Positions 33,731-42,218 are shown, counted from the first letter of the stretch. The stretch is DNA of 64,000 nt from Infirmifilum sp. NZ (GCF_022693705.1 NZ_CP094288.1:378171-442170), one strand, 5' to 3'. A program made the numbers and translations. Notes: generated from the letters alone by a model not told the origin.

Positions 33731-34228
33731 ATGCCCGGCCTCGACTGCGAGGTCAGGGTTGACTGCAGAGCGGGCGGAGCGTTCTGCGCCAAGTGCTGCC
33801 GGAACGCGGTGGTGCCCCTCCTGAGAGAGGACTACGAGAGGCTAAAGGCGATGCTGGGCGACGTCGAGGGCTACGTGGAGTGGGTTGAGGGAGTGCCGGT
33901 CCTCAAGAGGGTTAACGGCGCCTGCGTGTTCCTCGAGGAGGCGACCGGTAGGTGCAGGGTGTACGAGGACAGGCCCCTTGCCTGCAGGCTCTACCCCCTG
34001 GTCTACTCGCCGGGCACGTGGGTGCATGCGGACCCCCGTTGCCCGAGGGCCGCCTCCGTGACCATGGACGTCGTCGCGAGGTGCGGCTCGCTCGTGGAGA
34101 AGTTCCCGCTGCTCCTGAAGGAGAGCTGGGGCCTGGAGCTTGGGGCTACACGTTCACAACCAGCTCCTCTAGCGGCTTCCTCGGCCTCGGCGGGGGCGAT
34201 TCAGCGGGGAAGCCGACGGGGAAGATAG
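33731..34228 (+). CDS. YkgJ-family cysteine-cluster protein
   Basis: 165 residues with the CxxCCR...-type cluster of the YkgJ/Fe-S oxidoreductase family: FCAKCCRNAVVPLL at the start, NGACVFLEEATGRCRVYEDRP in the centre and ACRLYPLVYS after it. These proteins bind a metal (zinc or iron-sulfur); their function is not settled. The gene is co-oriented with mbfA 3 nt upstream. The last ~25 residues are rich in Ala/Ser/Gly and overlap the convergent nitroreductase gene by 83 nt, so this tail may not be conserved. Confidence 0.8.
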   Translation: MPGLDCEVRVDCRAGGAFCAKCCRNAVVPLLREDYERLKAMLGDVEGYVEWVEGVPVLKRVNGACVFLEEATGRCRVYEDRPLACRLYPLVYSPGTWVHADPRCPRAASVTMDVVARCGSLVEKFPLLLKESWGLELGATRSQPAPLAASSASAGAIQRGSRRGR

Positions 34229-34640
34229 CTATCGGGTAGAGGTTGCTGGGGGCGCCCAGGATCCTGCGTATCTCCTCGACCGCGTTGAGGGTGTATATCC
34301 ACACGGTTGTCAGCCCGACGCAGTGGAGGGCCAGCCAGAGGTACGTTGCCGCGATGGAGCCGTCGACAAGGTGGGAGTCGGGGGAGGCTGATGAGTCCGA
34401 GAAAACCGCGATGGCCAGCTGGGCCCCCTCGATGGGCTTAGACCACCTGTGTATCCTCGCGAGATGCTCCAGCTTGGACTTGTCGCGGACGACGTAGAAC
34501 CTCCAGGGCTGCCGGTTGTGGGCGCTGGGCGCGAAGCGCGCGAGCTCGAGGGCTCTGCGGACGAGCTCTTCGGGGACAGGCTCGCCCGTGAATTTCCGAA
34601 CGCTCCTCCTCGAGAGGAGGAACTCCGAGCAATCCGGCAT
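34146..34640 (-). CDS. Nitroreductase-family flavoprotein
   Basis: 164 residues: SRRSVRKFTGEPVPEEL and the FMN-binding SAHNRQPWRFYVV at the N-terminus, then GSIAATYLWLALHCVGLTTVWIY and a late PIAIFPVGFP strand. FMN-dependent oxidoreductases of this group reduce nitro compounds, quinones or dihalogenated tyrosine; some bind other cofactors. The open frame reaches 34706, but MPDCSEFLLSRRS (ATG at 34640) is the family start. The upstream region holds a symmetric operator shared with the divergent frameshifted gene. Confidence 0.87.
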   Translation of the reverse strand: MPDCSEFLLSRRSVRKFTGEPVPEELVRRALELARFAPSAHNRQPWRFYVVRDKSKLEHLARIHRWSKPIEGAQLAIAVFSDSSASPDSHLVDGSIAATYLWLALHCVGLTTVWIYTLNAVEEIRRILGAPSNLYPIAIFPVGFPAESPPPRPRKPLEELVVNV

Positions 34641-34651
34641 ACAGGGAACAA

Positions 34652-34729
34652 TGTAAACAGGCTTACATATTCTTTTCTGAAGTTCTAAGCTTTTTAACGG
34701 AAACATTTATAAGAGTCCAAGTTTACATT
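34652..34729. promoter_or_regulatory. Divergent control region with TGTAAAC operators
   Basis: TGTAA-N6-TTACA (34652-34667) is a dyad near the nitroreductase start. Its left half (AATGTAAAC) recurs inverted as GTTTACATT at 34721-34729, 9 nt before the ATG at 34738 and just after a TATA box (TTTATAA, ~34706-34712). Operator placement between TATA and start implies a repressor. The regulator is unidentified; the HTH gene at 35055-36050 is a neighbour. Confidence 0.5.
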
Positions 34730-34737
34730 ATCTCATA

Positions 34738-35071
34738 ATGCTCGACGAGAGGCAGATCATGCTGAAGCAGGTGGAGCTCGTAGCCTCGCAGCTCCTAGCG
34801 GGCGCGAAGTCCAGGACGCTGACCCTGAAGCTAAGGACCCTGGTCAGGTACGCCTACACCTCGTACGTGAAAGGCACCCTGGAGTTCCCGACCATACGGG
34901 CTCAGCGCACAGGTGCAAGCCGCCTAACTGGATGGTGTCGCAGCTATTCTACAGCAGGTCGAGCACGCGCTGGCTAAAAGGCTCAACGCCAAGGTAATGA
35001 GGAGGAAGGGCCAAGTCTACGTCGTCTTGGAGAAAAGAGAGGAGAAAAAGGCCCTTATTGCTGAAGCTTAA
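34738..35071 (+). pseudogene. Frameshifted small conserved protein, possibly DNA-associated
   Basis: The first ~54 codons (MLDERQIMLKQVELVASQLL ... SYVKGTLEFP) and, in a different frame, the last ~48 codons (LDGVAAILQQVEHALAKRL ... VYVVLEKREE, stop at 35069) look like two halves of one ~105-residue helical protein. Between them lie a frameshift (about 34900) and a TAA at 34925. The family is not recognised. The intact promoter and operator upstream suggest recent loss. The 3' end overlaps the convergent regulator gene by 17 nt. Confidence 0.62.
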
Positions 35072-36050
35072 GCTCGATCTTCTGCTCTACCCAGCGCCAG
35101 CGCTTGGTCTCTGGGTCTAGCAGCCTCCAGAGCTCGGGCACACGAGTATACAGGTTTAGTTTCATGTACATTGTTAGTGGCTCTACGACGTAGGTCTGTG
35201 GTATTTCGACGAGGAGTGGGTGGTATGCGCAGAGCGGCTGGCCTAGGTAGAGCGCCTTGCCCTGGCCGATGATAGACATCCCTAGCCTAGGTAGTAGTGC
35301 CAGCGCCCTGGCTACTTTCTCTGCTTCTTTGCCTTTCATGTAGTACGCGGTAAAGGGTAGCTCCTCCTGGCTGGTGTACTTGAAGTAGGTGTTGTACCTC
35401 CAGCCCGGCTGGATGTGGACGCGGTAGTGGTAGCTGAGCACCTGCTTCGACGGCGCCTCAACCCTCTCGCCCTCAGCGAGTAGGCGGTTGAATATCTCGG
35501 TGGGCCTCGCGAAGGGGCCTAGGAGGAGCTTCCCCCAGAGCAGCACTAGGTCGATCTGGTCGAGGACTGGGAGGGGCCTGAGGTTGGTCCTTGGGGGTAT
35601 GAGCTCGTGTGCCCTGTCAACAAGGCTGTCGAAATCCTTTGGCGCTATGGATTCTAGCTCGGGGTGCAGCAGCCAGGCGACGTAGTCTGTTGAGGCGAAC
35701 CAGTCTAGGACGTGGGCCTCCTCGGAGAGGCTCTTGATGTAGTCCTCAGCTAGGGGCCTGGGGAGGTAGGCCATGACTAGGACTTTCCTGCCCTCGAGTG
35801 AGGTTAGAGTCCTAACGCCTGTGGTGCCGAATGGCAGCCTCTCGGGTACCTTGTCTACGAAAGCCACGATCCTCGTGAGGTTGTAGAAATTATCATCCGT
35901 TACGACGCGGAACTCACCCTCCTTCGAGAGCTCTTTTACAACGCGCCTGACAGCGGTGTGCGAGACCTTTGCGTTCCTGGCTAGCTCGCGCAGAGTCCTC
36001 GAATAGGGGAGCGCGTAAAGTAGCCTCTTAACGTCAACCCTAACAACCAT
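35055..36050 (-). CDS. HTH protein with a large C-terminal domain (Lrp/MarR-like N-terminus)
   Basis: 331 residues. Residues ~5-50 are a winged HTH (YSRTLRELARNAKVSHTAVRRVVKEL). The remaining ~280 residues contain no ligand domain that I recognise; they are rich in Tyr/Trp and beta-strand patterns (YLGQPLCAYHPLLVEIPQTYVVEPL). Possibly a regulator specific to this archaeal group. A TATA-like TTTTAAATAC (~36085-36095) lies about 38 nt before the GTG/ATG start region. Codon use is not unusual to the eye. Confidence 0.65.
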   Translation of the reverse strand: MVVRVDVKRLLYALPYSRTLRELARNAKVSHTAVRRVVKELSKEGEFRVVTDDNFYNLTRIVAFVDKVPERLPFGTTGVRTLTSLEGRKVLVMAYLPRPLAEDYIKSLSEEAHVLDWFASTDYVAWLLHPELESIAPKDFDSLVDRAHELIPPRTNLRPLPVLDQIDLVLLWGKLLLGPFARPTEIFNRLLAEGERVEAPSKQVLSYHYRVHIQPGWRYNTYFKYTSQEELPFTAYYMKGKEAEKVARALALLPRLGMSIIGQGKALYLGQPLCAYHPLLVEIPQTYVVEPLTMYMKLNLYTRVPELWRLLDPETKRWRWVEQKIELKLQQ

Positions 36051-36095
36051 TCCCCTCAGCCAAAAAACAAAGGGAAAAAACCAGTATTTAAAACT

Positions 36096-36233
36096 TCACT
36101 TCGGAGTCGGAAACGGGCTGTTCTTTGCCGAATCGGCGATGCCTGTTGCAGCCGCCAGGGCGAGTAAGATCAGGATCGCGAGTACGGCTGGGGTTTTGAG
36201 CTGCTCGAGGAATATTCTGAGCCATGGTTTCAT
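36096..36233 (-). CDS. Small single-helix membrane protein
   Basis: 45 residues from the ATG at 36233: a short amphipathic start (MKPWLRIFLEQLKTPA), one hydrophobic helix (VLAILILLALAAATGIA) and a polar tail. The longer frame to 36290 adds an unconvincing basic leader. A TATA-like stretch (AAAGTAAAAAG) is ~45 nt upstream. No family recognised; kept because the helix has the usual charge asymmetry and the region is otherwise empty. Confidence 0.35.
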   Translation of the reverse strand: MKPWLRIFLEQLKTPAVLAILILLALAAATGIADSAKNSPFPTPK

Positions 36234-36518
36234 GGTTATCGAGCTGCATGTGCGTGGTTCACGGGGAAAAATCTTTTTACTTTGTATCATTAAGTGCTTG
36301 ATTTGAGTTCCATTTTACAGCAAGATTCTCTTCGCGTTTTTATTTTTCCCGGAAACCTGCTTTCAGAATAATGTTCTTAAAATGAAAGAATTTGATCTGG
36401 CTAAACCGGGATTGAGAATGTTGGCTTTGCTTTGCCAGGCGGAGGGGAGGAGGCTTGCGCCCTCTTCGATTCGTTAAAGCGCTTGCTTTTTATTTTAGTT
36501 TTTTTGTTGGGTTTTTCG

Positions 36519-36977
36519 ATGTCTGGGCGTGAGTTTCCTGCTTATGCTATCGCCGGTGTGAGCGCGCTTGTGGTACGCGACGGGAGGGTTTTGCTCGTTA
36601 AGAGGGGTGGTCAGCCGGGTGCCGGGCTCTGGGCTCTGCCGGGTGGGGCTGTGGAGGCTGGTGAGGGTGTGGCAGAGGCCGCGTCAAGGGAGCTCTTCGA
36701 GGAGACGGGGTTGTCTGCGCCGGTGCTGGGTGTGGCTGGGGTGGCTGATATCATTGTGAGGGAGAACGGGGGTGTTAGGTTCCACTATGTTCTCGTGGCT
36801 GTTGTGTTCGACTCTTCGCGGCTCTCGGGGGAGCTGAGGCCAGGTGGCGACGCTGTCGACGTGGGGTGGTTTGACGCAGCTGAGGTTACTGGGAGGGGTG
36901 ACGTGGCTAGGTCCACGAGGATGATAGTGGGGGAGGTTCTTCGCAGCGGTGTTAGGTATGTGCCAATCTTCGGGTGA
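36519..36977 (+). CDS. Nudix hydrolase
   Basis: 152 residues. The Nudix box is exact: GX5EX7REUXEEXGU in [18 protein letters not shown] then EETGL. The following strand ([10 protein letters not shown]) and [11 protein letters not shown] complete the fold. It hydrolyses a nucleoside diphosphate linked to another group; the short form and [15 protein letters not shown] resemble ADP-ribose or oxidised-nucleotide pyrophosphatases. The open frame extends back to 36432 through a T-rich promoter-like stretch; the ATG at 36519 is the family start, ~30 nt after a TTTTTATTTTAG box. Codons are GGG/GGT-richer than in neighbours. Confidence 0.88.
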   Translation: MSGREFPAYAIAGVSALVVRDGRVLLVKRGGQPGAGLWALPGGAVEAGEGVAEAASRELFEETGLSAPVLGVAGVADIIVRENGGVRFHYVLVAVVFDSSRLSGELRPGGDAVDVGWFDAAEVTGRGDVARSTRMIVGEVLRSGVRYVPIFG

Positions 36978-37012
36978 AAAATGATAAATAGGTGCGGCGC
37001 GCTAGGTTGCAT

Positions 37013-37306
37013 ATGCTGTCGAAGAACCCGCTTGAAGTCCCCCCTGGGAGGCGTTTCTCCCGGGAGGAGATCGCGCAGGCCTTGAGGCTCGCCATTATAG
37101 CGGAGCTGGACGCGATCAACCTGTACGTCCAGCTTGCCAGCGCGTCAGACGACCCTCTCGTCCGGAAGGTTTTCATGGACGTGGCGAAGGAGGAGAAGAC
37201 GCACGTGGGCGAGTTCCTTTCCCTCCTCAAGAGAATCGATCCCGAGCAGGTTAAGGAGCTGGAGGCGGGCGAGGAGGAGGTTAGGGAGCTCTCAGGGGAG
37301 AAGTAG
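37013..37306 (+). CDS. Encapsulin-type ferritin-like protein, stand-alone
   Basis: 97 residues. The helices EEIAQALRLAIIAELDAINLYVQLA and VAKEEKTHVGEFLSLLKRIDPEQVKELEAG, plus the N-terminus LSKNPLEVPPG, closely resemble the ferritin-like domain fused to the HK97-type shell in the Pyrococcus encapsulin. Iron ligands E, E and E-x-x-H are present. No shell gene is adjacent; the next gene is a convergent oxidoreductase. The ATG at 37013 follows a TATA-like ATGATAAATAGG (36980-36991) by ~25 nt; the longer frame (36992) overlaps the promoter. Confidence 0.82.
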   Translation: MLSKNPLEVPPGRRFSREEIAQALRLAIIAELDAINLYVQLASASDDPLVRKVFMDVAKEEKTHVGEFLSLLKRIDPEQVKELEAGEEEVRELSGEK

Positions 37307-39239
37307 CTAACTCCTTTTTCCTGATTATCACCGTCGTCGAGTTGAAGACGGGGCCTCCTCCGATTGGCTGAGTCTCCGCGCTAACGAGGACGTTCTGGGG
37401 GTTCCCGTTCAGGCCTACGAGCTCGCGGGGGGACCAGAGGACGCCCCTCGGCACGTCGCTCGTGACGTGCACCCTCAGCTCGACGACCCCGTTCTCGTTG
37501 AACACCTCGACGACCTCGCCTTCAGCCAACCCCAGGCTCCGAGCGTCCTCAGGGTTTACGTGCACGACCGGGGGGATCTCCCCATAGACGTCCCGGAACT
37601 GCGTGTGGGTGTAGAGGGGAAGAGCGGTGTTCAGGAGCACGAAGCCCTCGCCTCCCGCCTCAGCCTGCACCGGGAGGGGGCTCAGCCCCCGCTGTGCGGC
37701 GGCCGTTGAGTAGAGCTCTATTCTCCCGCTGGGGGTCTGGTACTCGTCTAGGGGGCGGTACCTGAGCCTCAACACTCTCCCGCTCAGGAGGTCCTCGAAG
37801 CTCCCCTCCAGGGCTCCCTCTAGGGCCGACCTTAGCGCCTGGATGGGGTCTGCGCAGACCTCGGGGAGGCCGAGCCTCTCGGCGAGGGCGCAGGTGAGCC
37901 AGACCTCGTCACGCGACTCCCCTAGGGGCTCCAGCGCCCTCCTGGAGAAGACGACGTAGCGGTGGCTGTAGGGTATGACGACGTCGTCCTTCTCGTAGAA
38001 TGTGGGGGCCGGTAGCACCACGTCCGCCATCCTAGCCGTCTCGGTCCAGTGGGTGTCGTGCACCACCAGGAAGACGTCCTCCCTCGAGAAGCCCCTGGCC
38101 AGCTTGTCAGACCTGGGGAGCGTTAGGGCGGGGTTGGAGTTGTAGATGAAGATGAACTTGAACTCGCCTCTCTCAACGAGGTCCGCGAGGGCCACCTGGC
38201 TGACGACCCTCGAGGGCCTGTAGGTGTCCTCCAGCGTAAGAGCGCTGTAGTTGACGTAGAAGCCCCTGCTGTTCGAGTAGTAGAACCCCCTGTGGACGCC
38301 CACTAGGGCGGGAATCAGCGAGACGGCCCTCACGACCTCGGCGCCCTGCCTGCTCTTCTGCACACCAAACCCGATGAGCGTTACGCTCGGCTTGAGCGCG
38401 CCGTAGGACTCCGCCAGCTTTCTCACAGTGCTCGGGGGAACGCCTGTAATGCTCTCGACGCGCTCCGGGGTCCACCTCAAGGCCTCCTCCTTGAACTCCT
38501 CGAAGCCGTAAGTGTACCTCGCCACGAACACCTCGTCGACGAGCCCCATCTCTATGATCTCCCTTGCTACGCCGTACGCGAGGGCGACGTCGGTCCCGGG
38601 CTTCACCTGGACGAACAGGTCGCTCCTCTTGGCCGTCTCGCTCCTGCGCGGGTCGACGGTTGCGATGAGCGCCCCGGAGGACCTTGCCTTGAGCGCCAGC
38701 TGCCACAGGTGGACCGCGCTCACCGCGGCGTTGAAGCCCCAGAAAACGAGGAGCCTTGAGCCCTGCATGTCCTCTGGGGGCCTGCCGTAGCTCAGCCCGT
38801 AGTGGAGCGACAGCGCCTCGTGCCCGCTCCTGCTGCAGATGCTGTAGTCCGTTCTAGCGGCTCCGATCCTGTTCCAGAGCCTCTGCGGGTAGTACCACGT
38901 CAGAAGCCCCATGTTCCCCGCGTACTCGACGTGCAGAACGCTCTCGGGCCCGTGCTCCTCCAGCACCCGCCTCAGCCTCGAGGCGACGAGATCGAGGGCC
39001 TCGTCCCACGAGGCGCGCACGAACCCCGAACCCTTGCCGCTGGCCCTGACGTGCGGGTACAGAACCCTCTCCTCCGAGAGGACTCTAGCCTTGTCCGCCC
39101 TCCCGCGCGGGCACAGGAAGCCCTGGGTGACGGGGTTGAGGGGGCTGGCCCTCGCTTCCAGGGTTCGGGTATCGACCTCTATGAAGCAGGTGTCGTAGCA
39201 GTCCCTCGGACAGGCGGTTACAACTGCTCTAGGGTTCAT
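37281..39239 (-). CDS. Molybdopterin (DMSO-reductase family) oxidoreductase, catalytic subunit
   Basis: 652 residues. The N-terminal CPRDCYDTCFIEV ... FLCPRGR binds one [4Fe-4S] cluster; the Mo/W-bis-MGD domains follow (YSICSRSGHEALSLHYG near residue 135, VDPRRSETAKRSDLFVQVKPGTDVAL, LPAPTFYEKDDV) and the C-terminal MoCo-binding barrel (HVNPEDARSLGLAEGEVVEVFN). No Tat signal is seen, so it is cytoplasmic. No partner subunits are adjacent; the 16-Cys ferredoxin at 5.5 kb is one possible electron partner. Substrate unknown. It overlaps the convergent ferritin gene by 26 nt and is divergent from hypD with its own TATA-like box (AGCTTTTAATAGG). Confidence 0.9.
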   Translation of the reverse strand: MNPRAVVTACPRDCYDTCFIEVDTRTLEARASPLNPVTQGFLCPRGRADKARVLSEERVLYPHVRASGKGSGFVRASWDEALDLVASRLRRVLEEHGPESVLHVEYAGNMGLLTWYYPQRLWNRIGAARTDYSICSRSGHEALSLHYGLSYGRPPEDMQGSRLLVFWGFNAAVSAVHLWQLALKARSSGALIATVDPRRSETAKRSDLFVQVKPGTDVALAYGVAREIIEMGLVDEVFVARYTYGFEEFKEEALRWTPERVESITGVPPSTVRKLAESYGALKPSVTLIGFGVQKSRQGAEVVRAVSLIPALVGVHRGFYYSNSRGFYVNYSALTLEDTYRPSRVVSQVALADLVERGEFKFIFIYNSNPALTLPRSDKLARGFSREDVFLVVHDTHWTETARMADVVLPAPTFYEKDDVVIPYSHRYVVFSRRALEPLGESRDEVWLTCALAERLGLPEVCADPIQALRSALEGALEGSFEDLLSGRVLRLRYRPLDEYQTPSGRIELYSTAAAQRGLSPLPVQAEAGGEGFVLLNTALPLYTHTQFRDVYGEIPPVVHVNPEDARSLGLAEGEVVEVFNENGVVELRVHVTSDVPRGVLWSPRELVGLNGNPQNVLVSAETQPIGGGPVFNSTTVIIRKKELATSPLRAP

Positions 39240-39316
39240 CTCGATGTGAGCGCCGGGCGCCTATTAAAAGCTTGACCGGCGGAAATGATAAATCACGATA
39301 AGCGAGCTACGACACC

Positions 39317-40543
39317 GTGGACTCTGCAACGAGCACCGCTGAGCTCATAGCCAGGACCCAGCTGATCGAGGAGGCTTTTAGGAGGAACGAGCAGCTGGCC
39401 AGGAAGCTTGTTGACGTCATCCACTCGCGCTTCCGCGAGGCCACGAGGGTCCTCGGGGTCGACAGGTTGAAGATCATGGACTTCTGCGGCACCCACGAGT
39501 GGACCATAGTGCACTTCGGGCTACGGAGCCTCATGCCCGACGGGCTTGAGCTGGTCGCGGGGCCCGGGTGCCCCGTCTGCGTCACGCCATCGAGGTACAT
39601 CGAGGAGGCTATCAGGCTCGCGCTGGACGGCGTGAGGGTGTACACGTACGGGGACACGTTCAAGCTGAGGACGATCAACGAGGTGCGGGGCTTCTACTCC
39701 CTGGAAGAGGCGAGAAGCAGGGGGGCGGACGTCAAGATGGTGACCGGCCTGCCCGATGCCGTCAGGGACGCGAGGAGGCACGGCAAGGACTCCCTGTTCC
39801 TCGGGATAGGCTTCGAGACTGTCGCCCCGGGCTACGCTCAGGCGGTGCTCAGCGGGCACGTACCCGAGAACCTCAAGCTGCTGAGCCTCGTCAAGCTCAC
39901 GCCGCCGGCGATGTTCTACTCGCTCGACATCCTGCGCGAGAAGCCGCCAGAGCCGCCCGTCATGGGCGTCATCGCCCCCGGGCACGTCTCCACCATAACC
40001 GGTGCAAAGGCCTGGGAGCCCGTCGCCGAGAACTACTCGATCCCTGTCGTCGTCTCGGGGTTCGAGCCCATTGACGTCCTCGCGTCGATAGCGGAGATTC
40101 TCAGCCAGCTCGCCAGGCGGGAGGCCAGGGTGAGGATCGAGTACACCCGCGCTGTGACGTGGGCCGGGGACCTCAAGGCCCAGGCCATGATCCACAAGGC
40201 CTTCTACGCCGTCGACGACGCGTGGCGCGGGATAGGCTTCCTGCCGCTCAGCGGCCTGAGGCTCAGGGAAGCCTTCTCGAGCCTGGACGCCTTCAAGCAG
40301 TTCGGCATCCCGGAGCTGAAGCCGGAGGACTGGAGGAAGGACACCCCACCGGGCTGCCGGTGCGCCGAGGTCACCCTGGGCAAGGCGAAGCCAACGGACT
40401 GCCCCATGTTCCTGAAGAAGTGCACCCCCGAGAAGCCCTACGGGCCCTGCATGGTTTCGCTGGAGGGGACATGCGCGGTTTGGGCCCGGTTCGGGGGCGG
40501 CGGCGTCGCGGATGACATTGCACGCGAGCTCGGGTTGAAGTAG
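39317..40543 (+). CDS. hypD: HypD, hydrogenase maturation protein
   Basis: 408 residues. The conserved KIMDFCGTHEWTI, AGPGCPVCVTP and C-terminal CRCAEVTLGKAKPTDC ... CTPEKPYGPCMVS cysteines of HypD are all present; they hold the [4Fe-4S] cluster and the thiol pair. HypD with HypC builds the Fe(CN)2CO centre of [NiFe]-hydrogenases. HypC, HypE and HypF are not adjacent, so the maturation genes are dispersed. A TATA-like AATGATAAATC (~39283-39295) lies ~25-30 nt before the GTG at 39317. Confidence 0.95.
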   Translation: MDSATSTAELIARTQLIEEAFRRNEQLARKLVDVIHSRFREATRVLGVDRLKIMDFCGTHEWTIVHFGLRSLMPDGLELVAGPGCPVCVTPSRYIEEAIRLALDGVRVYTYGDTFKLRTINEVRGFYSLEEARSRGADVKMVTGLPDAVRDARRHGKDSLFLGIGFETVAPGYAQAVLSGHVPENLKLLSLVKLTPPAMFYSLDILREKPPEPPVMGVIAPGHVSTITGAKAWEPVAENYSIPVVVSGFEPIDVLASIAEILSQLARREARVRIEYTRAVTWAGDLKAQAMIHKAFYAVDDAWRGIGFLPLSGLRLREAFSSLDAFKQFGIPELKPEDWRKDTPPGCRCAEVTLGKAKPTDCPMFLKKCTPEKPYGPCMVSLEGTCAVWARFGGGGVADDIARELGLK

Positions 40544-40617
40544 GGGGCTCAGGCATCGTGAAAACACTGATTCCGCTCCACCAAGACGTGCACTTCGTTT
40601 GAAGAGACAGAGACGAG

Positions 40618-41015
40618 ATGGTAGACGTCCATGCGCTGCTTTCGGCTATGGAGGTATTGGGTGCTTAGCGACAATTGTGGGCTTGGCGTACTGGCTGGGG
40701 GTTCGAGAGCATTAAATATAGGCTTCGGGAAATAGATCACAGACTCGAAAGAATCGAGGACGCAGTCGAGGGCGTGAAAGCGAAGATAGGCAGGCTGGGG
40801 GTAGCGTTCACGATCCACAGGAGTTCTTCATCGAGTACTTAGCTTCAGAGAGTGTTCTGAGGCCTCAGTCCGCCCGCCTACTTATACGGGAAGCCAATAG
40901 GGTCATCAATCTAGTCATGTCAAACCCGCTGAGTCCCAAGGAGAAAGAGAGGCTTAAGGGGCTCGCCTTCCAGCGGGATTTAAATCGTGCAAAAACCCGT
41001 AAATTAAGAGCGTGA
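40618..41015 (+). pseudogene. Decayed membrane-anchored coiled-coil protein
   Basis: Read through its lesions the region encodes an N-terminal hydrophobic anchor (LATIVGLAYWLGV), a heptad-type helix (YRLREIDHRLERIEDAVEGV) and a C-terminal helical domain (FFIEYLASESVLRPQSARLL, NPLSPKEKERLKGL) with a TGA at 41013. Breaks: a TAG at about 40669 that a one-base change would bypass, a frame change about 40700 and another near 40815. It was probably one protein of ~130 residues. The family is unknown; it fills most of the 600-bp gap between hypD and the next gene. Confidence 0.62.
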
Positions 41016-41148
41016 AACCGGGGGTATTGCCGCGGTTTAAGGCTTGATCCGGGTTGCGCGCGGTTCTCCCTCAAGCTTTCTTTAACCGAGCTGCTGGAGG
41101 TTTACGTGAAAAATACTTATTTCACGAGCGCGGTTTAGCTAAAATGGA

Positions 41149-41490
41149 GTGTTGGGTTTGCCACTGGAGACTCCACCCGAGCCCGTAGAGGTTAAAACCC
41201 GTATCAACGAGCTGTTCAAGGCGCTTTCCCGGGATCTCGGTCCCCGCGCCGCGGGCGTCGCCGTGTGGAGCGGCAACCTCTTCGCCAGGCACCTTTGGGG
41301 TAGTTGGGGTAGCGAGCTGCGGAGGCTGGGCTTCACATGGCCCAGGTTCCTCGCATTCCTGAAGCCGTACACCCCCCTCATAGCCCGGTGGGCCATCGAG
41401 GGGAGCATGAGGTGGGAGGACCTCGTGGAAAAGATAAGAGCCGACCTCGAGTCCAGCAGGGGCTGGGGGCTTGAGAGGTTTCTAGCCTAG
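41149..41490 (+). CDS. Small conserved-looking protein of unknown function
   Basis: 113 residues, basic, with a Trp-rich centre (VWSGNLFARHLWGSWGSELRRLGFTWPRFLAFL) and a helical C-terminus (WEDLVEKIRADLESSR). No membrane helix or catalytic motif was recognised. The GTG at 41149 is the first start; a TATA-like AAATACTTATTTC (~41110) lies ~33 nt upstream. It converges with the ABC gene and overlaps it by 4 nt. Coding quality (no stop in a full-length frame, balanced composition) supports it being real. Confidence 0.6.
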   Translation: MLGLPLETPPEPVEVKTRINELFKALSRDLGPRAAGVAVWSGNLFARHLWGSWGSELRRLGFTWPRFLAFLKPYTPLIARWAIEGSMRWEDLVEKIRADLESSRGWGLERFLA

Positions 41491-42218
41491 CCCTTCTTCA
41501 CGAAGCTCGCGATGAGCTCATCGTACCTGTCAGGAGTGTAGATGTCTACCAGCGAGCCGCTGTGCATCCTCGCCACCCTGTTGCAGTTCCAGATGAGCTC
41601 GAGGTTGTGGGTCACCATGACGATGGTTATGCCCTGCTCCCTGTTCAGCTTCTTAAAGAGGTCCATCACCATCTGGGAGTTCGTGGCGTCGAGGTTGCCC
41701 GTGGGCTCGTCCGCCAGCAGGATCTTTGGCTTGGAGACGATGGCCCTGGCTATCGCCACCCTCTGCTGCTCACCCCCACTCAGCTGATTCGGGAACTTGC
41801 ACTCGACGCCCTCAAGGCCCACCATCCTCAGGGCCTCTAGGGCCATCCTCCTCCTCACTTCTCTCGGGATGCCCTTCTTTATGAGAGGTAGCTCGACGTT
41901 CTCCACGACTCTGAGCCTCGGGATTAGGTAGAAGAGCTGGAACACGAAGCCGACGGTCTCGTTCCTGTACCTGCTCAGCTCCTCGTCGCTCCTCAGCGAC
42001 GTTATGTCGACCCCGGCAACGGTGATCCTGCCCTGCGTCGGCCGGTCAAGGCCCCCGATTAGGTGAAGGGTCGTCGTCTTGCCGCTCCCGCTGGGCCCGA
42101 TTATCGCGAAGAACTCGCCCTGCTTCACGCTCATCGTGACATCTTTTACGGCGATGACCTGGCCTGTTGAGCCATCGTAGATCTTCCAGACGTTCTCGAG
42201 CCTTATGATGTCACTCAT
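41487..42218 (-). CDS. ABC transporter ATPase, LolD/MacB type
   Basis: 243 residues. Walker A GPSGSGKTT, Q-loop FVFQLFYLIPRLRV, signature LSGGEQQR, Walker B ILLADEPTGNLD and the H-loop VTHN are all present; LADEPTGNLDATN is diagnostic for the LolD/MacB group, which works with FtsX-like permeases in export or in moving proteins or lipids at the membrane. Third gene of an operon read 44960 to 41487; its start overlaps the permease stop by 8 nt. Confidence 0.9.
   Translation of the reverse strand: MSDIIRLENVWKIYDGSTGQVIAVKDVTMSVKQGEFFAIIGPSGSGKTTTLHLIGGLDRPTQGRITVAGVDITSLRSDEELSRYRNETVGFVFQLFYLIPRLRVVENVELPLIKKGIPREVRRRMALEALRMVGLEGVECKFPNQLSGGEQQRVAIARAIVSKPKILLADEPTGNLDATNSQMVMDLFKKLNREQGITIVMVTHNLELIWNCNRVARMHSGSLVDIYTPDRYDELIASFVKKG

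Noticed and set aside
39521..40567. A 348-codon minus-strand frame opposite hypD.
   Set aside because: HypD motifs on the plus strand are complete; the antisense frame is a codon-bias shadow.
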